64,000 bases of DNA from positions 124,001-188,000 of the forward strand of contig NZ_JBDOQU010000006.1 of the NCBI RefSeq assembly GCF_039839375.1. The letters are read 5' to 3'. The translations under genes and the position numbers were made by a program. Within the stretch, counting starts at the first letter, position 1. The number at the start of each line of letters is the position of its first letter. The notes under the pieces were generated by a model, which saw only the letters and a program-made list of their open reading frames with translations, was not told the origin of the DNA and made no database searches. This document shows positions 50,648 to 61,043 of this stretch, piece by piece. Source of the stretch: JBDOQU01 sp039839375 (lineage in GTDB: Bacteria; Pseudomonadota; Alphaproteobacteria; DSM-16000; Inquilinaceae).

Positions 50648-51718
50648 TTGGCCGCCCCCCGGAAGGATAGCGCGCCGCTGCTGGTCGCCAGCGGGCTGAC
50701 GAAACGCTTCCCGGCGATGGACCTGCCGGCGGTGCGCGATGTCGGCTTCACCGTCGGCGACGGGGAGATCGTCTCGCTGCTGGGGCCGAGCGGCTGCGGC
50801 AAGACCACCACCCTGCGCCTCATCTCGGGTTTCGAGCGGCCGGATTCAGGCGCGATCTCTGTCGAGGGACGATCGATCGTCGACCTGCCCCCCGAACGGC
50901 GCGGCATAGGCATCGTCTTCCAGGATTATGCGCTGTTCCCACACCTGACCGTGCTTGAGAACGTGATGTTCGGGCTTCGCGCCCTGCCGAAGGTCGAGCG
51001 TCGGGCGCGGGCGCAGGAAATGCTGGATCTCGTCTCCCTCGCCGATCTCGCCCAGCGGATGCCGCAGGCGCTCTCCGGCGGGCAGCAGCAGCGGGTAGCG
51101 CTGGCCCGGTCCCTGGCGACCCATCCGCGGCTGATCCTTCTGGACGAGCCCTTCTCCAACCTGGACGCCACCCTGCGGGAGGAGACGCGCCAGGAGGTCC
51201 GGACGCTTCTCCGCAAGGTCGGCAGCGCCGCGATCCTGGTCACCCACGACCAGGAGGAGGCCTTGGCCTTCTCAGACCGGATCGTGGTGATGAACCAGGG
51301 GCGGGTCGAGCAGATGGGAACGCCGGAGGAGGTCTATCGCCGCCCCCGCACGATCTTCGTCGCGCGCTTCCTGGGCCGGTCAAACGTCATCGCCGGAAAC
51401 GCCGACGGTTCGGTGGTGGAGACGCCGCTGGGCCGGCTGCCGATCGACGGGGGGCGGAAGGGTCATGTCGCCGTCGCCGTCCGGCCCGAACAGCTGATCC
51501 TCAATGCCGGAGGATCGGCCCTCGCCTTCGCCACCATCACGGGGCGGGAGTTCCGGGGCCACGACCTGTTCTATTGGCTGCGCTCGGAGAAAGGCGCGGA
51601 CCTTCTCGCCATCTCCGGCCCTGGCAGGGTCTATGATGTGGGAGAGACGGTGTCTCTCACGACGTCCGAGCCCGCCACCGTCCTGGAGGATGAGGTCAGA
51701 CCGGCCGCCGCGGATTAG
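50648..51718 (+). CDS. fbpC: Ferric iron ABC transporter ATP-binding protein
   Basis: 356 residues from TTG 50648, with AAGAGG eight bases before. Walker A LGPSGCGKTTTLRL, signature ALSGGQQQRVALARSL, Walker B LILLDEPFSNLD and the H-loop VTHDQEEALAFSD are complete. A C-terminal TOBE-like regulatory domain follows, containing VAVAVRPEQL. It powers the FbpAB importer and lies 11 bases after fbpB. Confidence 0.95.
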   Translation: MAAPRKDSAPLLVASGLTKRFPAMDLPAVRDVGFTVGDGEIVSLLGPSGCGKTTTLRLISGFERPDSGAISVEGRSIVDLPPERRGIGIVFQDYALFPHLTVLENVMFGLRALPKVERRARAQEMLDLVSLADLAQRMPQALSGGQQQRVALARSLATHPRLILLDEPFSNLDATLREETRQEVRTLLRKVGSAAILVTHDQEEALAFSDRIVVMNQGRVEQMGTPEEVYRRPRTIFVARFLGRSNVIAGNADGSVVETPLGRLPIDGGRKGHVAVAVRPEQLILNAGGSALAFATITGREFRGHDLFYWLRSEKGADLLAISGPGRVYDVGETVSLTTSEPATVLEDEVRPAAAD

Positions 51719-51976
51719 TCACTCCGCCTTCGGGGGCGCGATCTCGGTCGCCTCGGGGGTCGCTTCGGGATCGAGCAGGCGGTGGAGATGAACGACGAAA
51801 TAGCGCTTGTGCGCGTCGTCCACCGTCGCCGCCGCCGCGCCGCGCCAGGCCGCCAGGGCTTCCTTATAGTTCGGATAGATGCCGACGACGTCGAGATCCT
51901 TGGTGTCGACGAATTCCATCGATCCCGGATGCTTGAGTTCGCCGCCGAAGACGAGGTGGAGGAGCTGCTTGGTCAT
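51719..51976 (-). CDS. DUF4170 family protein
   Basis: 85 residues. LLHLVFGGELKHPGSMEFVD, then VVGIYPNYKEALAAWRGAAA and RYFVVHLHRLLDP are the standard blocks of this small alphaproteobacterial family. The function is unknown. It starts 19 bases after upp and converges on fbpC with adjoining stop codons. Confidence 0.9.
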   Translation of the reverse strand: MTKQLLHLVFGGELKHPGSMEFVDTKDLDVVGIYPNYKEALAAWRGAAAATVDDAHKRYFVVHLHRLLDPEATPEATEIAPPKAE

Positions 51977-51995
51977 GGGTTCGGTCTCTTCAGGA

Positions 51996-52646
51996 TCATT
52001 TAGTGCCGAACATCCGGTCGCCGGCGTCGCCGAGGCCCGGCAGGATGTAGGCGTGGTCGTTCAACTGGCGGTCCAGCGAGGCGGTGAAGACCTTCACGTC
52101 GGGATGGGCCTTGTGGAAGACCCGGACGCCTTCCGGCGCGGCGACCAGGGCCATGAACCGGATGTTCTCGTCAGCGACGCCGTGGCGGTTCAGCACGTCG
52201 ACCGCATGGACCGCCGAGTTCCCCGTCGCCAGCATGGGGTCGACCAGGATGAAGATCCGGTCCTCCGCCTGCGGCAGCTTGACCAGATATTCCACCGGCA
52301 TCTTGGTCGCGGGATCGCGGTAGAGGCCGATATGGCCTTCACGCGCCGACGGGATCAGTTCGTGCAGCCCTTCGGTCATGCCGAGCCCGGCCCTGAGGAT
52401 GGAGACCAGCGCCACCTTCTTCCCGGCCAGCACCGGCGCCTCCATCGGCTCCAGCGGCGTCTCGATCGGAAGCGTGGTCATCGGCAGGTCGCGGGTGATC
52501 TCATAGCCCATCAGCATGGAGATCTCGCGCAGCAGCAACCGGAAGCCGTTGGTCGACCGCTCCTTCTGGCGCATATGCGTCAGCTTGTGCTGGATCAACG
52601 GGTGATTGAGGATGAAGAGATTGGGGAAGTTCGGATGGATCTTCAT
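51996..52646 (-). CDS. upp: Uracil phosphoribosyltransferase
   Basis: 216 residues. LTHMRQKERSTNGFRLLLRE is the N-terminal signature, LVSILRAGLGMTEGLHELIP the regulatory block, and LVDPMLATGNSAVHAVDVL the PRPP-binding loop. It salvages uracil to UMP. The C-terminus PGLGDAGDRMFGTK is as in the family. It lies 114 bases downstream of tgt. Confidence 0.97.
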   Translation of the reverse strand: MKIHPNFPNLFILNHPLIQHKLTHMRQKERSTNGFRLLLREISMLMGYEITRDLPMTTLPIETPLEPMEAPVLAGKKVALVSILRAGLGMTEGLHELIPSAREGHIGLYRDPATKMPVEYLVKLPQAEDRIFILVDPMLATGNSAVHAVDVLNRHGVADENIRFMALVAAPEGVRVFHKAHPDVKVFTASLDRQLNDHAYILPGLGDAGDRMFGTK

Positions 52647-52760
52647 GCGGTTTCGCGTCTTCGGCTCTGGGATCCGGCAAGTCCGGGCGGACGCGGCGGA
52701 CCATAGCCCCTGCCGAGCGCCGCGCCAAGATGGGAGTCCGACGGGTGAGGGTCTGGCGGC

Positions 52761-53984
52761 CTATTCCGCCGCGCCGCGCCACTCCCGTTCGGCATCGTCC
52801 AGCGTCCCGCCCCTGAGCGCGGCCCGGATGTCGCGCATCAGCCGGTTCATGGTGAAGATGTTGTGGACGGAGACCAGCGTCGTCGCCAGAAGCTCCCCCG
52901 CCCTGATCAGGTGGTGCAGATAGGCGCGCGGGAAGGCACGGCAGGTAGCGCACTCGCAGGTCAGGTCGATCGGGCTGGAATCGTCGCGGAACCGCGCGTT
53001 CCGCAGATTGATCTTCTCGGAGCCGGCCGCCCCGCCCTTCATGATCGCCCAGCCATGCCGCGCGACCCGGGTCGGCGAGACGCAGTCGAACGTATCGATC
53101 CCCTGGCGCACGCCGGCGAAGATGTCGCCGACCCCGCCGATGCCCAGCAGGTGGACCGGCCGGTCCGCCGCCACGAAGGGCATGCAGTAGGAGACGACTT
53201 CGTACATCTGGTCCTTGTGCGCGCCCAGCGAGCCGCCGACCGCCGTGCCGAAGAAGGCGCGGTCGCGGGTGTAGCTCGCGCTTTCCTCCCGCAGGTCGGG
53301 ATAGACCCCGCCCTGGATGATGCCGTAGAGCGCCTGAGGCAGCCCGTTCGCCGACAGGCCCCCGCCCCGTTCGAACTCCGCCAGGCTGCGGTCGCCCCAG
53401 CGGTGGCTCATCGCCATGGATTTCGCCGTATAGGCGCGATCGACATGGAAGGGCGTGCATTCGTCTAGCTGCACGATCAGATCCGCGCCCAGCTTGCGCT
53501 GAATGTCGATGGAGCTTTCCGGCGTCAGGAACAGCTTCTCGCCGCTCAAGTAAGACCGGAAGGTCGCTCCTTCTTCCGTGATCTTGGTCAGGCTGGCCGG
53601 ACGACTCTGCTGCCGCCGTCCCTTGATCTCATCGGCGACGGAGCCATGCCCCATGGAGAAGATCTGAAAGCCGCCGGAATCGGTCAGCATAGGCCCGTCC
53701 CAGCCCATGAAGCGGTGCAGCCCGCCCATCTTCGCGACGACATCCGCGCCCGGCTGGATCATCAGATGGTAGGTGTTGGACAGGATAATGTCGGTCCGCG
53801 CCTCGCGAAGCTGCGCCGGCGTCACCCCCTTCACCGAGGCCTTGGTGCCGCAGAAGATGAAGTTCGGCGTCTCGATCGCGCCGTGCGGCGTCGTCAGCCG
53901 GCCGACCCGCGCGCGGCTGGCGGGATCGGCGGCCTCTATCTCGAACGCGAAGCCCGGATATCGGGAAGAGACGCCGTCAGGCAT
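52761..53984 (-). CDS. tgt: Queuine tRNA-ribosyltransferase
   Basis: 407 residues. The TIM-barrel enzyme exchanges guanine-34 for preQ1 (or queuine) in GUN-anticodon tRNAs. Substrate Asp lies in MLTDSGGFQIFSMG, the nucleophile region in LLGIGGVGDIFAGV and GIDTFDCVSPTRVARHG, and the zinc site in CECATCRAFPRAYLHHLI. Its start overlaps the transporter gene by eight bases, so import and insertion are coupled. Confidence 0.96.
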   Translation of the reverse strand: MPDGVSSRYPGFAFEIEAADPASRARVGRLTTPHGAIETPNFIFCGTKASVKGVTPAQLREARTDIILSNTYHLMIQPGADVVAKMGGLHRFMGWDGPMLTDSGGFQIFSMGHGSVADEIKGRRQQSRPASLTKITEEGATFRSYLSGEKLFLTPESSIDIQRKLGADLIVQLDECTPFHVDRAYTAKSMAMSHRWGDRSLAEFERGGGLSANGLPQALYGIIQGGVYPDLREESASYTRDRAFFGTAVGGSLGAHKDQMYEVVSYCMPFVAADRPVHLLGIGGVGDIFAGVRQGIDTFDCVSPTRVARHGWAIMKGGAAGSEKINLRNARFRDDSSPIDLTCECATCRAFPRAYLHHLIRAGELLATTLVSVHNIFTMNRLMRDIRAALRGGTLDDAEREWRGAAE

Positions 53985-54771
53985 AGCTGGCGGCGCCCGG
54001 CGGGTCGCGCCGGATGACGATCCGGGACAGGTACATGAAGGGCGTGTCCAGAAGCGCGATCGCTACGCGCAACAAGAAGGTGCCCAGGATGTAGGTGAAG
54101 ATCAGCGGCTCCCAGCCAACCGGCTGCGGCGCCAGCACCACCCAGGCGAGCACGCTGAAGACGGTGTTGTCGATCAGGCTGGATATGATGGTCGAGACGT
54201 TGTTGCGAAGCCACAGCGCCTTGCCCTGCGTCCATTTCCGGATCGTCTCGAACGCCCAGACATCGTGAAGCTGGCTGATCAGGTAAGCCGTCATCCCGGC
54301 CACGAAGAAGGCGGGCACCGGCACGAACAGCGTCTCGAACGCGCCCTGGATCGGCACCGCCCAGGCCATAGCCTCGCCGGCCTGCTCCGGAGTCAGGGGC
54401 GAATAGCCCATGGTCAGGATCATGATCACCGTCCAGAAGAGGAAGGTGGAGAATCCCAGCATCACGCCCCGCCGGGCCGAGGCCGCACCGTAATGTTCGG
54501 CCAGGATGTCGGTGGCCAGGAAGGTGGAGGAGAAGAGAATTGTCCCCAGCGCCACCGGATTGTCGTAGATGCCGAACTGAACCGGCTTCAGCACCTGCAC
54601 GTTCGCCCCGATGACGGCGACGCAGATATAGGCGTACATCCCGCTTTCGCCGAACCAGCGCAGGAGAGCGAGGATCGCGCCGAAACACAGCAGCAGTTCC
54701 AGCACCAGCACCAGTTCCGGCGGCAGGGCCTGGAGGGCGGCGACGACGCCTTGGGGCGACAGGCTCAGCAT
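53977..54771 (-). CDS. Queuosine precursor transporter (YhhQ/VUT family)
   Basis: 264 residues with about six transmembrane helices, for example VLVLELLLCFGAILALLRWF. Family blocks are ILFSSTFLATDILAEHYG, AYLISQLHDVWAFETIRKWT and LRNNVSTIISSLIDNTVFSV. YhhQ imports preQ0/preQ1, the substrate path for Tgt encoded immediately downstream, with an eight-base overlap. The pairing suggests salvage of queuosine precursors. Confidence 0.92.
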   Translation of the reverse strand: MLSLSPQGVVAALQALPPELVLVLELLLCFGAILALLRWFGESGMYAYICVAVIGANVQVLKPVQFGIYDNPVALGTILFSSTFLATDILAEHYGAASARRGVMLGFSTFLFWTVIMILTMGYSPLTPEQAGEAMAWAVPIQGAFETLFVPVPAFFVAGMTAYLISQLHDVWAFETIRKWTQGKALWLRNNVSTIISSLIDNTVFSVLAWVVLAPQPVGWEPLIFTYILGTFLLRVAIALLDTPFMYLSRIVIRRDPPGAASYA

Positions 54772-54804
54772 GACGGACGCTCCGGTGACAAGGACGAGAG
54801 GCCA

Positions 54805-54836
54805 ACAAAAAAGCCCGCGGCGGAACCGCGGGCTTT
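54805..54836 (-). terminator. Intrinsic terminator of rpmB
   Basis: 10-bp stem (54826-54835 with 54811-54820, AAGCCCGCGG/CCGCGGGCTT) with a 5-base loop, followed leftward by a run of T. It lies 20 bases after the rpmB stop. Confidence 0.85.
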
Positions 54837-54855
54837 GACTGGGTCGCGCCGCGGA

Positions 54856-55155
54856 TCAGGCCGCCGCGGTATTCTCGGCCTGGGCCTTCTCCAGACGACG
54901 CTTCAGGCGGCGAAGCTCGGCCGTCAGTTCCGAGGCGCGAGCATTCAGCAGGTAGCCGTCCAGGCCTCCCCGATGCTCCACCGTCCGGATGGCGTGGGTC
55001 GACAGCCGCAGACGCACGGTCTCCCGCAGGGTCTCGCTCATCAGCGAGGCTTCCTGCAGATTGGGGAGAAACCGGCGACGCGTCTTGTTGTTGGCGTGGC
55101 TGACGTTGTTACCGGTCTGCACACCCTTGCCGGTCAGGTCGCAACGACGGGCCAT
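54856..55155 (-). CDS. rpmB: 50S ribosomal protein L28
   Basis: 99 residues. MARRCDLTGKGVQTGNNVSH is the canonical L28 start, followed by TRRRFLPNLQEASLMSETL and a basic helical C-terminus ending in a Glu/Ala-rich tail. It is monocistronic with its own terminator. Confidence 0.97.
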   Translation of the reverse strand: MARRCDLTGKGVQTGNNVSHANNKTRRRFLPNLQEASLMSETLRETVRLRLSTHAIRTVEHRGGLDGYLLNARASELTAELRRLKRRLEKAQAENTAAA

Positions 55156-55278
55156 GGCGCTAATCCTTCGACACGAGAATAAATACGAAAAACAGCGCCG
55201 GACAGAAACCCTGCCCGGCGGACGCGGTGATATAGGCGAAGGGCGGCGGGGGCGTCAAGTGCCTCCTAGGGGTGGATC

Positions 55279-55320
55279 GTCATTCCCGACTTGATCGGGA
55301 ATCCATACGGCGTCGACAAT
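55279..55320 (+). repeat. REP-like family 1 half element, copy 4
   Basis: GTCATTCCCGACTTGATCGG followed by GAATCC, then ATACGGCGTCGACAATGG. Only the left hairpin (ATTCCCGA-CTTGA-TCGGGAAT, approximate arms) and the start of the core remain. It forms part of the leader of the aminotransferase gene. Confidence 0.6.
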
Positions 55321-55355
55321 GGCGAGCTAAGGAAAGCCAAACGCCGAAGGAACAC

Positions 55356-56294
55356 ATGGACGCCGCCACACCCACCAGCACCCATACCTATGAGGACGAT
55401 CCGCGCAATGCCTCGATCCTCATCTCCGTCAACGGGGTCCTGAAACACCGTGCCGACGCCATGGTGTCGGTCCTCGATTCGGGGTTCGTGCTGGGCGATG
55501 GCGTCTGGGAAGGGTTGCGGCTGCACAATGGGAAGCTGGCTTTCCTACAGGCGCATCTCGACCGACTCTATGAAGGAGCGAAGGCCATCGATCTGGATAT
55601 CGGCCTCACCCGGGACGAGCTTGCCGCCGCCATCTACCGAACGACAGAGACCAACGGGATGACCGGGCCGAAAGGATCGGGCATTCATATCCGGCTGATG
55701 GTCACGCGGGGCCTGAAGGCCACGCCTTACCAGGACCCGCGAGTCACGATCGGCCCGCCGACCATCGTCATCATTCCGGAATGGAAGTCGCCGAAGCCGG
55801 AGGTGGCCGACCGGGGCGTCACGCTGTTCACCACCCATGTGCGTCGAGGGTCGCCCGACGTACAGGACCCGAAATGGAACAGCCATTCGAAGCTGAACTG
55901 CATCGCCGCCTGCATCCAGGCCGCCAAAGCCGGCGCGGATGAGGCGCTGATGCTGGACCCGCAGGGCTTCGTCGCCACCTGCAACTCCACGCACTTCTTC
56001 ATCGTCCGGGATGGCGAGGTTTGGACCTCCACCGGCGACTATTGCCTTCTGGGCATCACGCGAGAGAACGTGCTGAGGCTGTGCCGGGAGAACGGCATTA
56101 CGGCGCGGGAGAAGAATTTCTCCCTGACCCAGGTCTATAGCGCCGATGAAGCCTTCGTGACCGGCACCTTCGCCGGCCTCGTCCCCGCGATATCGGCAGA
56201 TGGCCGAACCATCGGGAGCGGGCGGCTCGGCCCCGTCACCAAACGGCTTCGGACGCTCTATGCCGGTCTCATGGACCGGGAGTGCCCCGTATGA
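55356..56294 (+). CDS. PLP class-IV aminotransferase (BCAT/DAAT-like)
   Basis: 312 residues from ATG 55356, with GAAGGAAC upstream; a longer frame runs into repeat copy 4. Fold type IV blocks are VSVLDSGFVLGDGVWEGLRL, the Schiff-base Lys in WNSHSKLNCIAACIQAA, and DEALMLDPQGFVATCNSTHF. Members are branched-chain, D-amino-acid or aminodeoxychorismate enzymes; substrate is uncertain. The stop overlaps the next ATG (ATGA), tying it to the sulfotransferase-like gene. Confidence 0.9.
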   Translation: MDAATPTSTHTYEDDPRNASILISVNGVLKHRADAMVSVLDSGFVLGDGVWEGLRLHNGKLAFLQAHLDRLYEGAKAIDLDIGLTRDELAAAIYRTTETNGMTGPKGSGIHIRLMVTRGLKATPYQDPRVTIGPPTIVIIPEWKSPKPEVADRGVTLFTTHVRRGSPDVQDPKWNSHSKLNCIAACIQAAKAGADEALMLDPQGFVATCNSTHFFIVRDGEVWTSTGDYCLLGITRENVLRLCRENGITAREKNFSLTQVYSADEAFVTGTFAGLVPAISADGRTIGSGRLGPVTKRLRTLYAGLMDRECPV

Positions 56295-57034
56295 ACGGCG
56301 GTATGAACGGCGTCCGGCGCATCGCCATGTGGTCGGGCCCGCGCAATATCTCCACCGCCATGATGCGGTCCTGGGGCAACCGGCCCGACACCCATGTCGT
56401 GGACGAGCCGTTCTATGCCCATTACCTCAACGAGACGGGCCTGGACCATCCCGGCTGGGAGGAGGTGATCGCCCATCAGGAGCCGGACTGGCGGAAAGTC
56501 GCGGATACGCTGCTGGGCCCGCTGCCCGCCGGCCGCACGATCTTCTATCAGAAGCACATGGCCCACCATTTGCTGTCCGGCATGGGCGGGGACTGGATCG
56601 ACGGCCTGACCCATGCCTTCCTGATCCGCGATCCGCGCGCCATGCTGGCCTCCTACACCCGCACACGGGAGACGGTGACGCTGGAGGATACGGGGCTGCC
56701 CCAGCAGCGGACGCTGTTCGAAAAGCTGGCTGATGCCGAAGGTTCGCCGCCCCCGGTGGTCGACAGTCGCGACATCCTGATGGACCCGCCGCGCATGCTG
56801 CGCCGCCTCTGCGAGGCGTTGGAGGTTCCATTCGATGAAGCGATGCTGTCCTGGCCGCCGGGGCCGCGCCCGACCGACGGCGTCTGGGCGCCCTACTGGT
56901 ATCATGCGGTGGAGCGGTCGACCGGCTTCCAACGCTATCAGGAGAAGACGGTGGGATTGCCGGACCATCTGGAGCGGTTGGCAGAGGATTGCCTGCCCTA
57001 CTACCAGGCCCTCCATGCCCACCGGCTGACCTGA
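56291..57034 (+). CDS. Sulfotransferase family protein
   Basis: 247 residues from ATG 56291, which overlaps the aminotransferase stop; GTG 56282 and ATG 56303 are alternatives. The P-loop-like PAPS 5'-phosphosulfate motif is near the start (RIAMWSGPRNISTAMMRSWG) and the 3'-phosphate motif is suggested by LIRDPRAMLASYTRT. It should be a cytosolic P-loop sulfotransferase-fold protein, but no substrate or acceptor is apparent. Coupling to a class-IV aminotransferase suggests both act on one amino-acid-derived compound. Confidence 0.8.
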   Translation: MNGGMNGVRRIAMWSGPRNISTAMMRSWGNRPDTHVVDEPFYAHYLNETGLDHPGWEEVIAHQEPDWRKVADTLLGPLPAGRTIFYQKHMAHHLLSGMGGDWIDGLTHAFLIRDPRAMLASYTRTRETVTLEDTGLPQQRTLFEKLADAEGSPPPVVDSRDILMDPPRMLRRLCEALEVPFDEAMLSWPPGPRPTDGVWAPYWYHAVERSTGFQRYQEKTVGLPDHLERLAEDCLPYYQALHAHRLT

Positions 57035-57039
57035 AGCTG

Positions 57040-58637
<1,598 letters not shown>

Positions 58638-58641
<4 letters not shown>

Positions 58642-59285
58642 TCATCCTCCTCACCAGGCAAGGTCAGGACGGCCCATGCGCCGTCGGCTCCACGGCAGGC
58701 GATGCCCGACACGCTTTCGGCCTGCGTGGATTCCTGGTTCTCGAACGCGCGGCAGGAAAGGCCGTTCGACAAGGTGATCTCCTCCCGCGCGGTGACCGTT
58801 CCCTCGTCGCCGTCAGCCGCGCCATACTCGACCTCCGCGCCCGGCTCTTCCTGCAACGCCTGGAAGAGGGCCGCTTCGAACCGTCCATCGGACATGGTCG
58901 CGGGCTCCGGCGGCGGGCCCGAGGCCAACTGGTAATCATCATCGGGCGCACCCGTCAGATAGCCCCCGCCGAAACCCAGGACCAATGCGGCGATCGCGGC
59001 GGCCAACGGCAAACCCCAGCGGCGGGCGGAGGTTGGCGATTCCGCCGGCCCCACTCCTTCGGATGCCGCATCCAGCGCCTGCATCAGCCGGTCCGGAATC
59101 GGCTGGCGCAGCGGTTCGTCGAAGGCGTTCCGCGCCGCCTCGGCGCTCAGGGTCAGCAGGCGGACCGCCTCCCGCGCCGCCGGATCGGTCTCGACCAGCG
59201 CCGCCACCCGCCGCGCCTCGTCCTCGGGCAGTTCGCCGTCGACATAGGCAACCAACAATGCATCATCCCAGTTCCGTTCGCTCAT
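58638..59285 (-). CDS. Anti-sigma factor (transmembrane)
   Basis: 215 residues from ATG 59285 (MSERNWDDALLVAYVDGELP). The N-terminal domain has the zinc-less anti-sigma pattern DDALLVAYVDGELPEDEARR. A single transmembrane helix (LAAAIAALVLGFGGGYLTGA) divides it from a periplasmic domain with two cysteines. It should sequester the ECF sigma factor encoded 14 bases upstream and release it on an envelope cue. The subtilase gene downstream overlaps by four bases. Confidence 0.85.
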
Positions 59286-59299
59286 GCGCCTCGTCTCCC

Positions 59300-59815
59300 T
59301 CACACCCCCACCACTGCGGGCGCGGTGTCCAATGCCTTGCCAAGCGCGATGCGCGCCCTGGCCAGCCGGCTCATCACGGTGCCGATGGGAATGTCCAGGA
59401 TTGCCGCCGCCTCCTTGTAGGAAATGCCTTCCACCGTGATCAGCAGCAGCACGTTCCGCTGGTCCGGCGGCAGGACCGCGATGCGATCCCGCACGGTGCC
59501 CAGCAACAGGCGCTGCTCCGTCTCATCGCCGGCGTCGCCGCCTGGGAACACGTCCAGATCGTTGTCTTCCCCGACGACGGTCAGGCGACGGTCCCGGCGA
59601 ATCCGATCGATCCAGAGATTCTGCACGATCTTGTACATCCAACTGTCCAGGCGGGTGTCGGAGCGCCATTGATGGGCCCGGCTCAGGGCTCTTTCGCAAG
59701 CGGCCTGGACAAGATCGTCACCCTCGTCGATCGATCCGGTGAGGCCGTAGGCGAAGCGTCGGAGCTTTGGCAGCACAACCACCATTTCCCGGCGCATCGC
59801 GTCATTGAAAAGCAT
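59300..59815 (-). CDS. ECF-family RNA polymerase sigma factor
   Basis: 171 residues from ATG 59815 (MLFNDAMRREMVVVLPKLRR); a GTG eight codons earlier is possible. Region 2 shows GDDLVQAACERALSRAHQW and SWMYKIVQNLWIDRIRRDRR. Region 4 shows LPPDQRNVLLLITVEGISYK with the helix-turn-helix EAAAILDIPIGTVMSRLARA. It is complete, unlike the chimera at 12.6 kb. It probably drives its own operon (sigma, anti-sigma, subtilase); the target promoter is not identified. Confidence 0.93.
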   Translation of the reverse strand: MLFNDAMRREMVVVLPKLRRFAYGLTGSIDEGDDLVQAACERALSRAHQWRSDTRLDSWMYKIVQNLWIDRIRRDRRLTVVGEDNDLDVFPGGDAGDETEQRLLLGTVRDRIAVLPPDQRNVLLLITVEGISYKEAAAILDIPIGTVMSRLARARIALGKALDTAPAVVGV

Positions 59816-59931
59816 TCCATCACCCACAAGCGGCCTCACTACGGCGGCAGTCCGATCTTATTCCCCCGGGTGAGGCGAAAATGGGGTGCGCATGAGAAAG
59901 GTTGCCCCGAGAAGGTTGCCCAGGAATGCCG

Positions 59932-60552
59932 TCAGCCTCCACCAGGAGGAGCGAGGGCGGCGCGGATGAGGTCTTCGGCTGCCGGCGCCAGCGCCGGATC
60001 GGCCCCTTCGTCCGACAGCGCCAGTGCGGCTTCGTTGAGAGCGCCTGACAGGAGGTGGGTCAGCGGGCGGACCTGCCCGACAGCGATCACGCCGGCGTCG
60101 GCGCAGGCCTGAAGTCCCTCCGCCAGAGACCCCATCCCATGGCGTGCATCGATCGCACGCCATTCCGCCCAGCCCAGCACGGTGGGGGCGTCGATCAGCA
60201 GGATGCGCCTTATGTCGGGCGCGGTCGCATGCGCCAGAAAGGCGCGACTGCCGGCCACGACCGCTTCGACCGGCGTGGCCGCCTCATCGGCCGCCTCCCC
60301 GATCCGCGTCACCAGTTCGGCCGCAACCTCCTCCACCACTGCGCGGAAGAGATCCCGCTTGTCCTGGAACTGATAGTAGAGCGCGCCGCGCGTCATCTCC
60401 GCTTCGGCCACGATTGCCTCCGTGGCCGCGCCGGCATAGCCGTCGCGCGCGAAATGACGGCGCGCCACGGAAAGCAGACGTTGCCGCGTCCTGGCGGTCT
60501 TTCGGCCCATGGAGGCTTGTCCGTCCGGCGAATCGATTTTCGTTGTTTTCAT
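59932..60552 (-). CDS. TetR family transcriptional repressor
   Basis: 206 residues. The N-terminal helix-turn-helix is RQRLLSVARRHFARDGYAGA followed by TEAIVAEAEMTRGALYYQFQ. The C-terminal ligand domain is helical and unspecific. It is divergent from the VOC gene with two 15-bp operator-like palindromes between; the first overlaps its own ATG. It should repress both genes until an unknown small molecule binds. Confidence 0.92.
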   Translation of the reverse strand: MKTTKIDSPDGQASMGRKTARTRQRLLSVARRHFARDGYAGAATEAIVAEAEMTRGALYYQFQDKRDLFRAVVEEVAAELVTRIGEAADEAATPVEAVVAGSRAFLAHATAPDIRRILLIDAPTVLGWAEWRAIDARHGMGSLAEGLQACADAGVIAVGQVRPLTHLLSGALNEAALALSDEGADPALAPAAEDLIRAALAPPGGG

Positions 60553-60592
60553 ACAGACTGTATGTTTATTCTCGTTTCGTACAGATTGTATG
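60550..60592. promoter_or_regulatory. Operator pair between tetR-like and VOC genes
   Basis: CATACAGACTGTATG (60550-60564) is a perfect palindrome around a central A. A second, imperfect copy, CGTACAGATTGTATG (60578-60592), lies 28 bases away (start to start). The first contains the start codon of the TetR gene (complement of CAT at 60550-60552). Confidence 0.7.
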
Positions 60593-60626
60593 TTCTAACG
60601 CCGTCGAACATGGAAGGAAATCCCCG

Positions 60627-61043
60627 ATGCCATCGATCAACAGCCTCTATCCCCTGTTCTCGGTCGCCGATCCGGCGGCGGCGCGAGATTTCCTGACGGG
60701 CCTGTTCGACCTGGAAGTGGTCTTCGACGCGCCCTGGTACGTGCATCTGAGCCAGGGCGGACCGGCGGGCTTCAACGTCGCGCTGATCGCCGAAGGGCAT
60801 GACAGCATGCCGCCGGGAGAGCGGGATCGCGGGCGGAGCGTGCTGCTGACGGTGGAGGTGGACGACGCGACCGCGCTGGATTCCCGCCTCCGCGCCGAGG
60901 GGGCGGAGATCGTCCAGCCGCTGCGCGACGACCCCACGGGCCAGCGCCATGTCATGGTTCGCGTCCCCGGCGGGCCGGTCCTGGATGTCGTGGAGTGGAT
61001 CGCCGCTCCCGCCGATCCGGAGGCCGCTCAGGCGTCGACCTGA
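60627..61043 (+). CDS. VOC family protein (TetR-controlled)
   Basis: 138 residues from ATG 60627, with GGAAGGAA upstream. INSLYPLFSVADPAAARDFL is the VOC N-terminus, and DDPTGQRHVMVRVPGGPVLD with the closing DVVEW matches PhnB-like or glyoxalase-like members. Metal ligands are not all evident. It is likely induced when the adjacent TetR repressor binds its ligand. Its last 16 bases overlap the convergent hydrolase gene. Confidence 0.88.
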   Translation: MPSINSLYPLFSVADPAAARDFLTGLFDLEVVFDAPWYVHLSQGGPAGFNVALIAEGHDSMPPGERDRGRSVLLTVEVDDATALDSRLRAEGAEIVQPLRDDPTGQRHVMVRVPGGPVLDVVEWIAAPADPEAAQAST

